NCBI GenBank assembly: GCA_038924245.1
Contig: JBCKVB010000024.1
Span: 1-24,480, forward strand
DNA: 24,480 nt
From: SURF-13 sp038924245
GTDB lineage: Bacteria; Pseudomonadota; Gammaproteobacteria; SURF-13
Direction of reading: 5' to 3'
The first letter of the stretch is position 1. Each line of letters opens with the position of its first letter. The notes below the pieces were generated by a model. That model had not been told where the DNA came from and did not search any database. It saw only the letters and a program-made list of their open reading frames with translations. This document shows positions 6,745 through 15,404 of this stretch, piece by piece. A program made the translations under genes and the position numbers.

Positions 6745-8711
6745 GAAGTACGTCCAAACAGTGACCAGAGCGGCCAGCCCAGCAGTAACAACAGGCCGAT
6801 GATGATGGCGAACGCGTAGTGATACAGGTAGCCCGACTGCACCTGGCGCACCACGGTGGAAAGCCACCCGACGCTGCCCGCCGTGCCGTTCACCATCACG
6901 CCGTCTATCATCTTTTCATCGCCGCCGTGCCACAGCTCGCGTCCTATGGCACGGCTGCCCGCCGCCAGCACGGCATCGTTGAAATCATCAAAATAGTATT
7001 TGCGCTCCAACAGCCGGTATAACGGCGCGAGGGCGTTTTGGATCCTGCCGGGTATCTCCGGATACTTCTGGTAGCACAGCCAGGCGGTGACGATTCCCGC
7101 CATGGCCAACAGGAATGGCCATCCGGTGAGGCCGTGGATCATGAACCACCAGGCGCCGTGAAATTGCGCGCCGATTTGTTGCAGGACATCGTGCTGCGGC
7201 AGCACAAAAATCGCCTCGCCAAAGAAACCCTGGAACAGCATGGGGCCGATATAGATGAAACCCGCGATCACTGAAAGTATCGCCAACAACACCAGCGGCC
7301 AGATCACCACCGGCGGCGACTCATGCACGTGCTCGCGCGTGTGCGCATCCATGCGTTCCTGGGTATGAAACACCAGAAATAAAAGGCGGAAACTGTACAA
7401 GGCGGTAACAAACACGCCGATCAATACCGCCGCGTAGGCGAATCCTGAACCGGCCAATTGCGATGCGCGTACCGCCTCGATGATGGCGTCCTTGGAGAAA
7501 AAGCCGGAGAAGCCGGGGAAGCCGATGAGCGCCAGCGTGCCGATCAAAAATGTGCCATAGGTCCAGGGCAGATATTTGTACAGCCCGCCCATCTTGCGGA
7601 TGTCCTGCTCATGGTGCAGAGCGATGATCACCGAGCCCGCGGCAAGAAACAGTAGCGCCTTGTAAAAGGCATGGGTCATCAAGTGAAAAATGCCCGCGGC
7701 ATAGGCCGAGGCGCCGAGCGCCACGGTCATATAGCCCAATTGCGACAGCGTGGAATAGGCGATCACGCGCTTGATGTCGTTCTGCACGATGCCGAGCAAG
7801 CCCATGAACAGGGCCGTCACGGCGCCAATCACCAGGACTACAGACAGTGCGGTTTCCGAAAACTCGAACAGCGGCGACATGCGCGCCACCATGAAGATGC
7901 CCGCCGTCACCATGGTGGCGGCGTGGATCAGGGCCGAGATCGGCGTCGGGCCTTCCATTGAGTCCGGCAGCCACACGTGCAACGGCACTTGCGCGGATTT
8001 GCCCATCGCGCCGATGAACAACAGCAGGCAGATCACCGTCATCACCGACCAGGCATAGCCGGGGATAATCTCAATGGTGTGCTGCGCGAGTTGCGGCGCG
8101 GCCTGGAACACCTCGGCGTAATCCAGCGTATTGAAATACAGCAGCACTGCGGCGATGCCGAGCAGGAAGCCCATGTCGCCCACGCGGTTGACCAGAAACG
8201 CCTTGAGATTGGCGTAAATCGCCGACTCGCGCTGGTACCAGAAACCGATCAGCAGGTAGGACACCAGCCCCACCGCCTCCCAGCCGAAGAACAGTTGCAG
8301 AAAATTGTTCGCCATCACCAGCATCAGCATGGAGAAGGTGAACAAGGCGATGTAGCTGAAAAAGCGCTGATAACCCGGATCGTCGCGCATATAGCCGATG
8401 GTGTAGATGTGCACCATGAGCGAGACAAACGTCACCACCACCATCATGAGCGCGGTGAGCTTGTCTATGAGAAATCCTATTTCGAACCGGATGCCGCCGC
8501 TGACCAGCCAGGTGTACACCGACGCGTTATGCGTAGGCGCGCTATCCAGCACGATTTGCTTGAACACCACGAGTGACAATATAAAGGACAGCGCCACGCC
8601 CGCGATGGCGACCCAGTGCGCGCCCGCGCGACCTATCTGCTTGCCGAACAGCCCGGCGACGATAGCGCCGGCGAGCGGGCCGAGTACGGTGCCTAGTGCG
8701 AGGGTTTCCAT
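6741..8711 (-). CDS. nuoL: NADH-quinone oxidoreductase subunit L
   Basis: NuoL is the distal antiporter-like subunit of complex I; its long lateral helix clamps the membrane arm. The 656-residue product has E145 in LFFGWEAVGLVSYLLIGFWY and K238 in GAMGKSAQVPLHVWLPDSM, followed by EGPTPISALIHAATMVTAG. The extra C-terminal region, ending with a final hydrophobic helix before FGRTS, is present. A GGTAGGGGA ribosome-binding sequence lies right before the ATG, and the nuoK stop is 4 bases upstream. Sequence and length are normal for the family. Confidence 0.97.
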   Translation of the reverse strand: METLALGTVLGPLAGAIVAGLFGKQIGRAGAHWVAIAGVALSFILSLVVFKQIVLDSAPTHNASVYTWLVSGGIRFEIGFLIDKLTALMMVVVTFVSLMVHIYTIGYMRDDPGYQRFFSYIALFTFSMLMLVMANNFLQLFFGWEAVGLVSYLLIGFWYQRESAIYANLKAFLVNRVGDMGFLLGIAAVLLYFNTLDYAEVFQAAPQLAQHTIEIIPGYAWSVMTVICLLLFIGAMGKSAQVPLHVWLPDSMEGPTPISALIHAATMVTAGIFMVARMSPLFEFSETALSVVLVIGAVTALFMGLLGIVQNDIKRVIAYSTLSQLGYMTVALGASAYAAGIFHLMTHAFYKALLFLAAGSVIIALHHEQDIRKMGGLYKYLPWTYGTFLIGTLALIGFPGFSGFFSKDAIIEAVRASQLAGSGFAYAAVLIGVFVTALYSFRLLFLVFHTQERMDAHTREHVHESPPVVIWPLVLLAILSVIAGFIYIGPMLFQGFFGEAIFVLPQHDVLQQIGAQFHGAWWFMIHGLTGWPFLLAMAGIVTAWLCYQKYPEIPGRIQNALAPLYRLLERKYYFDDFNDAVLAAGSRAIGRELWHGGDEKMIDGVMVNGTAGSVGWLSTVVRQVQSGYLYHYAFAIIIGLLLLLGWPLWSLFGRTS

Positions 8712-8715
8712 TCCC

Positions 8716-9021
8716 CTACCCTTTCAGCTTGGCCATGTCTTCGACATTAATGGCGCGTATGTTACGGAACAACACCACCAGAATCGCCAGGCCTATCGCC
8801 GACTCCGCCGCCGCCACGGTGAGGATAAAAAATACGAATACCTGCCCCGCGATGTCGCCCGAATAATGCGAAAAGGCGAGGAAGTTCATGTTCACCGCCA
8901 GCAGCATGAGTTCAATCGACATGAGCAGAACGATCACGTTTTTGCGGTTGAGAAATATACCCGCCATGCTGATACAGAACAGTATCGCGCCGAGAATCAG
9001 ATAATCGGACAAGGCGATCAT
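8716..9021 (-). CDS. nuoK: NADH-quinone oxidoreductase subunit K
   Basis: This 101-residue subunit has three membrane helices and carries the two buried glutamates of the complex I proton pathway, here E37 (LLMSIELMLLAVN) and E73 (TVAAAESAIGLAI). These match E. coli E36 and E72. Its ATG overlaps the nuoJ stop (ATGA) and nuoL follows after 4 bases. Nothing is unusual. Confidence 0.97.
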   Translation of the reverse strand: MIALSDYLILGAILFCISMAGIFLNRKNVIVLLMSIELMLLAVNMNFLAFSHYSGDIAGQVFVFFILTVAAAESAIGLAILVVLFRNIRAINVEDMAKLKG

Positions 9022-9635
9022 GATCGTTCGTCTTTTTTCTCGGACGGCATCTTGACGATACGCACCCGGTCTTCACGCCGCACCAGGACTTGCTCACTGG
9101 GATTTTGATATTTTGTGTTCTGCGTGCGTTTGCGCAGCGTCAGGGCAATGGCGGCGATGATGGCCACCAGCAGTATCGCGGCGGCGATTTCAAACGGATA
9201 CACGTATACGGTGTATAACACGCGGCCTAATGCTTCGGTATTGCTATAGTCCGCGGGATGGCGGGCGGGCGCGGGGGCGTGTTCCAAGCCAAAATGCCTG
9301 GACCCCACCACCAGCACCATCTGTACGACGATCAGCACCGCCACCAATGCACCCACCGGCAGGTAGCGTGCAAAGCCTTCGCGCATGCGCGCGATATTAA
9401 TGTCCAGCATCATCACCACGAACAGGAACAGCACCATCACCGCGCCCACGTAAACCAGCACCAGGACGATGGCGAGAAACTCCGCTTCCAGCAACAGCCA
9501 CAGCGCGGCGCTGGTGAAAAAGGCCAGCACCAGCAGCAGCGCCGCGTGCACCGGATTGCGCGCGGTGATGACTCCGAGTGCGGACAGCACCAGAGTCGTC
9601 GCAAAGATATAAAAAATGATTCGCTCTGCGCTCAT
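9018..9635 (-). CDS. nuoJ: NADH-quinone oxidoreductase subunit J
   Basis: NuoJ (ND6-type) is a five-helix membrane subunit of complex I. The 205-residue product opens MSAERIIFYIFATTLVLSALG and contains the conserved LLLEAEFLAIVLVLVYVGAV and VLFLFVVMMLDI regions. Its C-terminal tail after the last helix (ALTLRKRTQ onward) is polar and variable. It is the first gene after the 80-base gap that follows nuoI. The bases before the ATG are AT-rich and show no Shine-Dalgarno sequence, unlike nuoL or nuoI. nuoK overlaps its stop. Confidence 0.96.
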   Translation of the reverse strand: MSAERIIFYIFATTLVLSALGVITARNPVHAALLLVLAFFTSAALWLLLEAEFLAIVLVLVYVGAVMVLFLFVVMMLDINIARMREGFARYLPVGALVAVLIVVQMVLVVGSRHFGLEHAPAPARHPADYSNTEALGRVLYTVYVYPFEIAAAILLVAIIAAIALTLRKRTQNTKYQNPSEQVLVRREDRVRIVKMPSEKKDERS

Positions 9636-9656
9636 AGTTGTAATATTAAAAATATG

Positions 9657-9676
9657 TGTGCGCAGTATAGCGCACA
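9657..9676 (-). promoter_or_regulatory. Hairpin in the nuoI-nuoJ gap
   Basis: A perfect 7-bp stem, TGTGCGC/GCGCACA with a 6-base loop, lies in the AT-rich 80-base gap (9636-9715). On the minus strand it is followed by CATATTTTTAATATT, so it could act as a weak terminator, an attenuator or an mRNA processing and stability element. The loop reads TATACT on the minus strand, which is -10-like, but no good -35 is correctly spaced. Confidence 0.5.
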
Positions 9677-9715
9677 GCCGCGAAGATTTTTTATTTATCC
9701 CTCAAATGGCTAAAA

Positions 9716-10204
9716 TTAACGGAACGGCGCATCCTGCGCGCGGTCGGCGGCGATTTGTTTTTCATAGCGGTCACCGATATCCAGTAACTTGTCCTTGGTA
9801 ATAATACTATCGACACGCGACTCGAAATGATATTCGAAGATACGCGTCTCCACGATGGCGTCCACCGGGCACGCCTCCTCGCAGAAACCGCAGTAGATGC
9901 ACTTGAACAGGTCAATATCAAAGCGCGTGGTGCGACGCGTGCCGTCCGCGCGCGCCTCCGACTCAATCGTGATGCACGCCGCCGGGCACACCGCTTCGCA
10001 CAGCTTGCAGGCGATGCAGCGCTCTTCGCCGTTCGGATAACGACGCAGCGCGTGCAGGCCGCGGAAGCGCGGCGACATCGGCGTTTTCTCTTCCGGGTAC
10101 TGCACCGTGATCTTTTTGCCGAACATATAGCGTCCGGTCAGCTTGAGTCCGCCCAGCAACTCCCACAGAAACAGGCTCTTGATGTAGTTGGCCACCTTAT
10201 TCAT
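9716..10204 (-). CDS. nuoI: NADH-quinone oxidoreductase subunit I
   Basis: NuoI carries iron-sulphur clusters N6a and N6b, which pass electrons towards N2 near the quinone site. I start it at ATG 10204 (MNKVANYIKSLFLWELL), 162 residues, with an AAGGG ribosome-binding sequence straight after the nuoH stop. A start 9 codons upstream would lie inside nuoH. Both 4Fe-4S motifs are complete: C63, C66, C69, C73 (CIACKLCEAVCP) and C102, C105, C108, C112 (CIYCGFCEEACP). The 80-base gap with a hairpin follows it. Confidence 0.97.
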   Translation of the reverse strand: MNKVANYIKSLFLWELLGGLKLTGRYMFGKKITVQYPEEKTPMSPRFRGLHALRRYPNGEERCIACKLCEAVCPAACITIESEARADGTRRTTRFDIDLFKCIYCGFCEEACPVDAIVETRIFEYHFESRVDSIITKDKLLDIGDRYEKQIAADRAQDAPFR

Positions 10205-10215
10205 GCGCGCACCCT

Positions 10216-11226
10216 TCAGTCGAACCACCACGGAAACTCATAAAGTACCGCCAGCCCCACCACCAGCAGCCATACGATGGTAATGGGTATAAATACCTTC
10301 CAGCCCAGACGCATGATCTGGTCATAACGATAACGCGGAAACGTGGCGCGAAACCACAAAAATAAAAACAGAAAAAACGCGGTCTTGAGCAGCAGCCAAA
10401 CCGTTCCCGGCACCCAGGCAAACCAGTCCTGTAGCAAGGGAATGCCCTGAAACGGCGACAGCCAGCCGCCCATGAACATCAACGCGGCCAGTATCGAAAT
10501 CAATATCATGCTGGCGTATTCGGCCAGGAAAAACATCGCGAAGGCCATGCCGGAGTATTCGACGTGAAACCCCGCGACGATTTCCGACTCGCCTTCGGCC
10601 ACGTCGAACGGCGCGCGATTAGTCTCCGCTACGCCGGATATGAAGTAGATGAGAAACAGCGGCAGCAGCGGCAGCCAGAACCAGTGCAGGAAACTCCCTT
10701 CTTGAGCGCGTACGATGTCGCCGATATTCATGCTGCCCGCGGCGATCAGCACGCCCACCAGTGCGAAGCCCATGGCGATCTCATAGGAGACGATCTGCGC
10801 GACGGAACGCATTGCGCCGAGGAAGGCATATTTCGAGTTGGAGGCCCAGCCCGCGATGATGATGCCATACACGCCCATCGAGGTCATGGCCAGGATATAA
10901 AGCAGACCGGCGTTCACATCCGCCAGCACCAGTCCATCGTCAAAGGGAATCACCGCCCAGGCGGCGAGCGCGGGCGCCAGCGCCAATATCGGCGCGATGA
11001 TAAACAGGGCGCGACTGGCGCCGCTCGGAATGATGATCTCTTTCATCGCCAGCTTGAGTATATCGGCGAACGGCTGGAACAGGCCGCGCGGGCCGACGCG
11101 ATTCGGCCCGATGCGCGCCTGCATGGCACCGATCACTTTGCGCTCGGCCAGGGTGAGAAACGCCACCGACAGCGCAATCGCGATGCAAAGGCCGATGATG
11201 GCGGCGAGTTGTAGCAGCAGGTTCAT
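10216..11226 (-). CDS. nuoH: NADH-quinone oxidoreductase subunit H
   Basis: NuoH (ND1-type) joins the peripheral and membrane arms of complex I and forms much of the quinone chamber. The 336-residue, eight-helix product contains the conserved AERKVIGAMQARIGPNRVGP, the loop NRAPFDVAEGESEIVAGFHV and EYSGMAFAMFFLAEY with their acidic residues. The ATG overlaps the nuoG stop (ATGA). Normal length and no lesions. Confidence 0.97.
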   Translation of the reverse strand: MNLLLQLAAIIGLCIAIALSVAFLTLAERKVIGAMQARIGPNRVGPRGLFQPFADILKLAMKEIIIPSGASRALFIIAPILALAPALAAWAVIPFDDGLVLADVNAGLLYILAMTSMGVYGIIIAGWASNSKYAFLGAMRSVAQIVSYEIAMGFALVGVLIAAGSMNIGDIVRAQEGSFLHWFWLPLLPLFLIYFISGVAETNRAPFDVAEGESEIVAGFHVEYSGMAFAMFFLAEYASMILISILAALMFMGGWLSPFQGIPLLQDWFAWVPGTVWLLLKTAFFLFLFLWFRATFPRYRYDQIMRLGWKVFIPITIVWLLVVGLAVLYEFPWWFD

Positions 11227-13595
11227 GCCAGGCGTTCCAGGTTGACCGTTCCGAAAGAGGCGCCGAGCGTCTCGCTGCCCGGCACACCCGCCGCGATCAG
11301 CACGGCGCCGTCCGGCACGCGCGCGTCCACCCGCACCGTCAGTTGCGCTTCCGCCTGTTCTTGTTTGACCCGTGCGCGTGCGCCGTCCGTTAAGTCGTGA
11401 CGCGCGGCTTCAGTGGCGTTGAGACGGATGCAGGCCTGCTCTGCATCGGCGCACTGCTGCAAGGCCCCTGCGCGGCGCACGATGTTATCTATTGAATGCA
11501 TCGGCACCTGCCCGATACGGGTCAGTTCCCCGGTTTGGCCGGGAATATTGATCCGCGCCAAACTGACATCGCCCGTACCGTTGCCCACCACGTTGAGATC
11601 GGGGGCCCGTGCGCGCAACTCGCGGTTGATTTCCTGCGCGCTGACGTAGTCAAAACCGTCAAGGCCGAACAGGTTGCCCAGCACGCGCAACACCTTCCAC
11701 GCCGGGCGCGCCTCGCCCAACGGGCGCACCGCGGCGTTGAATTCCTGCCAGCGGCCCTCCGCGCTCACAAACGTGCCGGGTGTTTCACTGAAGGGCACGA
11801 CTGGCAACATGGCGTCCGCGTAACTCTCCATCAACGGCGTCGCATAAGGCGTGAGCAGAACCACAAACTCGGCCGCCCCTAAACTGCGTAGCGCAGCAGC
11901 CGGATTCATGCAGTCAAACTCCGGCTCCATGTTCAGCAATACGTAGGATTTCAGCCCCTGCTCCAGCATGGCGCGCGCGTTGTTTCCGGTTTGCGCCATA
12001 CGATTGCCCTGCGCATCGCGGTCAGGCAGCATGCCCGCCAGCCAGCCGCCCACGCTGTTGCCCGCCTCCGGCAAGCAACCCAGTTTTGCACCGGAGAGCT
12101 GGGCGATCAGTTTGGCGAGCGCATGCAGTGCGCCCAATTGCGGGTGTGCGAGCGCACTATTGCCTAATAATAGGCTGGCGTTGCCGGCGCTTTTAAGACG
12201 GCCGGCTATCGCCTTGTGAATATCCGATACGGTAATCCGCGTCAGCGCATCGAGATGAGCCTTGTTTTTGGCCTGGTTGAGCTCGCACAGTGCCTTGGCT
12301 ACACCCGCCAGGGCGCCAACCATCGCATCGGGAGCAGCGATGATTTTTTCTCCAGTGGGAAAATTAAACTCATAGTCCACCGGATTAATCAGCATGACCT
12401 GCGCCCCACGTAGCGCTGCTTTACGCAAGCGGTGCGCGGCGATGGGCTGTTCCTTGCGCACGTTGGAACCGATGAGCAGCACCGCATCCAGCTCTTCGAA
12501 CTGAGCGAGGCTCTGTCCCAGCCACGGATACGGTGGCGTCTCGGCGCTGAAATCGTGTTGGCGCAGGCGATGATCTATGTTCTGGCTGCCCAAACCGCGC
12601 AGCAGCTTTTGCAGCAGGTACATCTCTTCCAGCGTGGCGTGCGGCGCGCTGAGCGCGCCGATTTGTTGCGCGCCGTGATTGGCAATGACCTTGCGCAAAT
12701 TCTGCACGGTGAAGTCGAGCGCGGTTTGCCAATCCGTCTCCTGCCAAGCGCCATTTTGCTTGATGCGCGGCGTTTGCAGGCGCTCCGCGCTGTTCAAGCC
12801 TAAATAGCTGTAACGGTCGCGGTCGGAAATCCACATCTCGTTGACCGCTTCATTTTCACGCGGCACCACGCGCATCACTTTCTCGTCGCGCACGTGCAGG
12901 TGCAGATTGGAACCGATAGAATCGTGCGGCGCGACGCTGTCGCGCTGGGATAACTCCCAGGCGCGTGCGGAGTACCGAAATGGCTTGGAGGTGAGCGCGC
13001 CCACCGGACACAGGTCTATCATATTGCCGGACATCTCCGACACCAGGCTTTGCTCGATATAGGTGCCGATCTCCATGTGTTCGCCGCGCCCAGTGGCGCC
13101 CAGCTCCATCAGCCCCGCGATCTCCTGGCCGAAGCGCACGCAGCGCGTGCAATGGATGCAGCGTGTCATATCGGTGGCGATGAGCGGACCGATGTTTTTG
13201 TCCTGCACTACGCGCTTTTTTTCCTGATAGCGCGACACGCTAGGGCCATAGCCCATGGCGACTTCTTGCAGCTCGCACTCGCCGGCCTGATCGCAGATCG
13301 GGCAATCCAGCGGGTGGTTGATGAGCAGGAATTCCATCACGCCCTTCTGCGCCGTGAGCGCTTTCGCGGAGCGGGTGAAGACGCGCATACCGTCAGTCAC
13401 CGGGGTGGCGCACGCGGGCAGCGGCTTGGCGACCTTTTCCACCTCCACCAGGCACATGCGGCAGTTGGCCGCGATGGAGAGTTTTTTGTGATAACAGAAA
13501 CGCGGGATCGGAATGCCTGCCTCGTCCGCGGCCTCGATCACCATCATGCCGTCGCGCGCCTGAATCGGCTTGCCGTTGATTTCAATGTTTACCAT
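11223..13595 (-). CDS. nuoG: NADH-quinone oxidoreductase subunit G
   Basis: NuoG is the largest peripheral subunit of complex I and an iron-sulphur protein of the molybdopterin-oxidoreductase fold. The 790-residue product has the ligands of N1b (C34, C45, C48, C62), of N5 (H94, C98, C101, C107) and of N4 (C146, C149, C152, C196). The region around 215-260, where enteric NuoG carries the four cysteines of cluster N7, has none here (the local motif is HDSIGSNLHLHVRDEKVMRV), so N7 should be absent. The following domain is the degenerate oxidoreductase-like part. It starts 11 bases after nuoF and overlaps nuoH by ATGA. Confidence 0.96.
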   Translation of the reverse strand: MVNIEINGKPIQARDGMMVIEAADEAGIPIPRFCYHKKLSIAANCRMCLVEVEKVAKPLPACATPVTDGMRVFTRSAKALTAQKGVMEFLLINHPLDCPICDQAGECELQEVAMGYGPSVSRYQEKKRVVQDKNIGPLIATDMTRCIHCTRCVRFGQEIAGLMELGATGRGEHMEIGTYIEQSLVSEMSGNMIDLCPVGALTSKPFRYSARAWELSQRDSVAPHDSIGSNLHLHVRDEKVMRVVPRENEAVNEMWISDRDRYSYLGLNSAERLQTPRIKQNGAWQETDWQTALDFTVQNLRKVIANHGAQQIGALSAPHATLEEMYLLQKLLRGLGSQNIDHRLRQHDFSAETPPYPWLGQSLAQFEELDAVLLIGSNVRKEQPIAAHRLRKAALRGAQVMLINPVDYEFNFPTGEKIIAAPDAMVGALAGVAKALCELNQAKNKAHLDALTRITVSDIHKAIAGRLKSAGNASLLLGNSALAHPQLGALHALAKLIAQLSGAKLGCLPEAGNSVGGWLAGMLPDRDAQGNRMAQTGNNARAMLEQGLKSYVLLNMEPEFDCMNPAAALRSLGAAEFVVLLTPYATPLMESYADAMLPVVPFSETPGTFVSAEGRWQEFNAAVRPLGEARPAWKVLRVLGNLFGLDGFDYVSAQEINRELRARAPDLNVVGNGTGDVSLARINIPGQTGELTRIGQVPMHSIDNIVRRAGALQQCADAEQACIRLNATEAARHDLTDGARARVKQEQAEAQLTVRVDARVPDGAVLIAAGVPGSETLGASFGTVNLERLA

Positions 13596-13606
13596 ACGTT
13601 CACGGC

Positions 13607-14884
13607 TCAGTGCGTGCCCGGCAGACAGGCGCGATGTTCGATGTGGTGCTGAAATTCATCACGAAAATGCTTGATGAAACTCACCACCGGCATGGCTGCT
13701 GCATCGCCCAGCGCGCAGATGCAGCGACCTTCGATCTTGTTGGATATGTCCACCAGCATATCTAATTCCTCCGCCTTGCCCTCTCCGTGCTCGATGCGAT
13801 GAACCACGCGCGAAAGCCAGCCGGTGCCTTCGCGGCATGGCGTGCACTGACCGCACGACTCTTCCATATAAAAGTGGGAAATACGCGCGAGCGCGCGCAC
13901 CATGCAGGTGGTTTCGTCCATCACGATCACCGACCCCGCGCCCAGCATCGAACCCGCCTTGGCGAGCGCGTCATAATCCATGTTCGTGTTCATGATAATG
14001 CCGGCGGGCAGCACCGGCACCGAGGAGCCGCCCGGAATCACCGCCTTCAATTTACGCCCCTGCCACATGCCGCCCGCCATTTCCAGAAGTTTGGCGAACG
14101 GCGTGCCCAGCGGCACTTCATAATTGCCCGGCTTGTTCACGTGACCGGACACGGAAAATATCTTCGGCCCGCCGTTGTTAGGCTTACCGACCTTGAGGAA
14201 CCAGTCCCCGCCCTTGAGCATAATCAGGGGGATCGAGGCCAGCGACTCGGTGTTATTGATAATAGTGGGCCGTCCATACAAACCATAGCTGGCCGGAAAC
14301 GGCGGCTTGAAGCGCGGCAAACCTTTTTTGCCTTCCATCGTCTCCAACATCGCGGTTTCTTCACCGGAGATGTAGGCGCCGGCTCCAAGGGTGCTATACA
14401 GCTCGAAATTGATTCCGGAGCCCAGGATATTGCGGCCTATGAAACCGGCGGCACGCGCCTCTGCCAGGGCGGCCTCGAAACGCTCATAAGGCTCCCCCCC
14501 GAACTCGCCGCGCATAAAGTTGTAGCCGACCGTTGCTCCAATCGTATAGCCGCCGATCACCATGCCTTCAATCAGCGCATGCGGGTTGTAGCGCAGGATG
14601 TCGCGATCTTTAAAGGTCCCGGGCTCGGCTTCATCGGAGTTACAGACAATATATTTCTGGCCCGGAGCGTTGCGCGCCATGAAGCTCCACTTGAGACCGG
14701 TGGGGAAGCCTGCGCCGCCGCGCCCGCGCAGCGCGGATTGCTTCACCTCGGCGATGATCTCATCCGGCGCGGTCTTTTCACGCAGGATTTTTTTCCACGC
14801 CTCATAACCGCCCGCGCTTTGATAAGTCGCCAGCGTCCAGGGCTGGTTGAGGTGCAAGGTGTTAAAACAGACTTCGTTGGCCAT
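13607..14884 (-). CDS. nuoF: NADH-quinone oxidoreductase subunit F (NADH- and FMN-binding)
   Basis: NuoF is where NADH is oxidised; it binds NADH, FMN and cluster N3. In the 425-residue product the glycine-rich GRGGAGFPTGLKW lies at 54-66, followed by YIVCNSDEAEPGTFKDR for FMN and NADH contacts. The N3 ligands are C344, C347, C350 (ESCGQCTPCREG) and C390 (CALGDAA). The start is at ATG 14884, 4 bases after the nuoE stop; nuoG follows after 11 bases. The gene is intact. Confidence 0.97.
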   Translation of the reverse strand: MANEVCFNTLHLNQPWTLATYQSAGGYEAWKKILREKTAPDEIIAEVKQSALRGRGGAGFPTGLKWSFMARNAPGQKYIVCNSDEAEPGTFKDRDILRYNPHALIEGMVIGGYTIGATVGYNFMRGEFGGEPYERFEAALAEARAAGFIGRNILGSGINFELYSTLGAGAYISGEETAMLETMEGKKGLPRFKPPFPASYGLYGRPTIINNTESLASIPLIMLKGGDWFLKVGKPNNGGPKIFSVSGHVNKPGNYEVPLGTPFAKLLEMAGGMWQGRKLKAVIPGGSSVPVLPAGIIMNTNMDYDALAKAGSMLGAGSVIVMDETTCMVRALARISHFYMEESCGQCTPCREGTGWLSRVVHRIEHGEGKAEELDMLVDISNKIEGRCICALGDAAAMPVVSFIKHFRDEFQHHIEHRACLPGTH

Positions 14885-14888
14885 GACG

Positions 14889-15404
14889 TTACTTTAATCC
14901 ATCCAGTATCTCGTCCACCTTTTGCGGTGTGAGATTTTCATAATAGGTCTTGCCGATCTGAAACATGGGCGCGCCGCCGCAGGCGGCAAGACACTCCACT
15001 TCTTTAATGGTGAACCTTCCATCGGGCGTGGTTTGACCGAGGCGTACGCCGCATTTTTTTTCCAGATGGCGCACGATGTCACCCGATCCGCGCAACATGC
15101 AGGAGATATTGGTGCACACCTCAATGGTATGCCGCCCGCAAGGTTTCAGATTGAACATGGTGTAAAACGTGGCGACCTCATACACCGCAATCCTGCGCAT
15201 ACCGAGATACTGCGCCACCGCGTCCATCAATTCGTTGCTGAGCCAGCCATGCTGGTCCTGCACGATGTGCAGGGTCTGGATTACCGCCGACTGTCTTTGC
15301 TCCGGCGGATACTTGGCGATCCAGCGGTCAATCTCCGCCAGCGCCTCGGCAGAGATCAGTTCCGCCAGCGATGTGGCCGGGTTATGCATGGGTACGGCGT
15401 TCAT
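14889..15404 (-). CDS. nuoE: NADH-quinone oxidoreductase subunit E
   Basis: The 171-residue thioredoxin-fold protein carries the 2Fe-2S cluster N1a. Its ligands are C97 and C102 (EVCTNISCML) and C138 and C142 (ECLAACGGAPM). The helical N-terminal part includes QDQHGWLSNELM and EVATFYTMF, normal for the family. Its ATG shares one base with the nuoD stop (TGATG), so translation is probably coupled. Confidence 0.97.
   Translation of the reverse strand: MNAVPMHNPATSLAELISAEALAEIDRWIAKYPPEQRQSAVIQTLHIVQDQHGWLSNELMDAVAQYLGMRRIAVYEVATFYTMFNLKPCGRHTIEVCTNISCMLRGSGDIVRHLEKKCGVRLGQTTPDGRFTIKEVECLAACGGAPMFQIGKTYYENLTPQKVDEILDGLK

Noticed and set aside
9658..9698. Clear sigma-70 promoter for nuoJ using the TATACT loop
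   Set aside because: The -35 position at 16-17 bases spacing is only A-rich (AAAAAA/AAAAAT) and there is no extended -10; it stays a possibility, not an annotation.
13787..14932. 381-codon plus-strand open frame opposite nuoF
   Set aside because: It is an antisense shadow of nuoF with low-complexity His/Arg/Gln-rich sequence and no recognisable domain.
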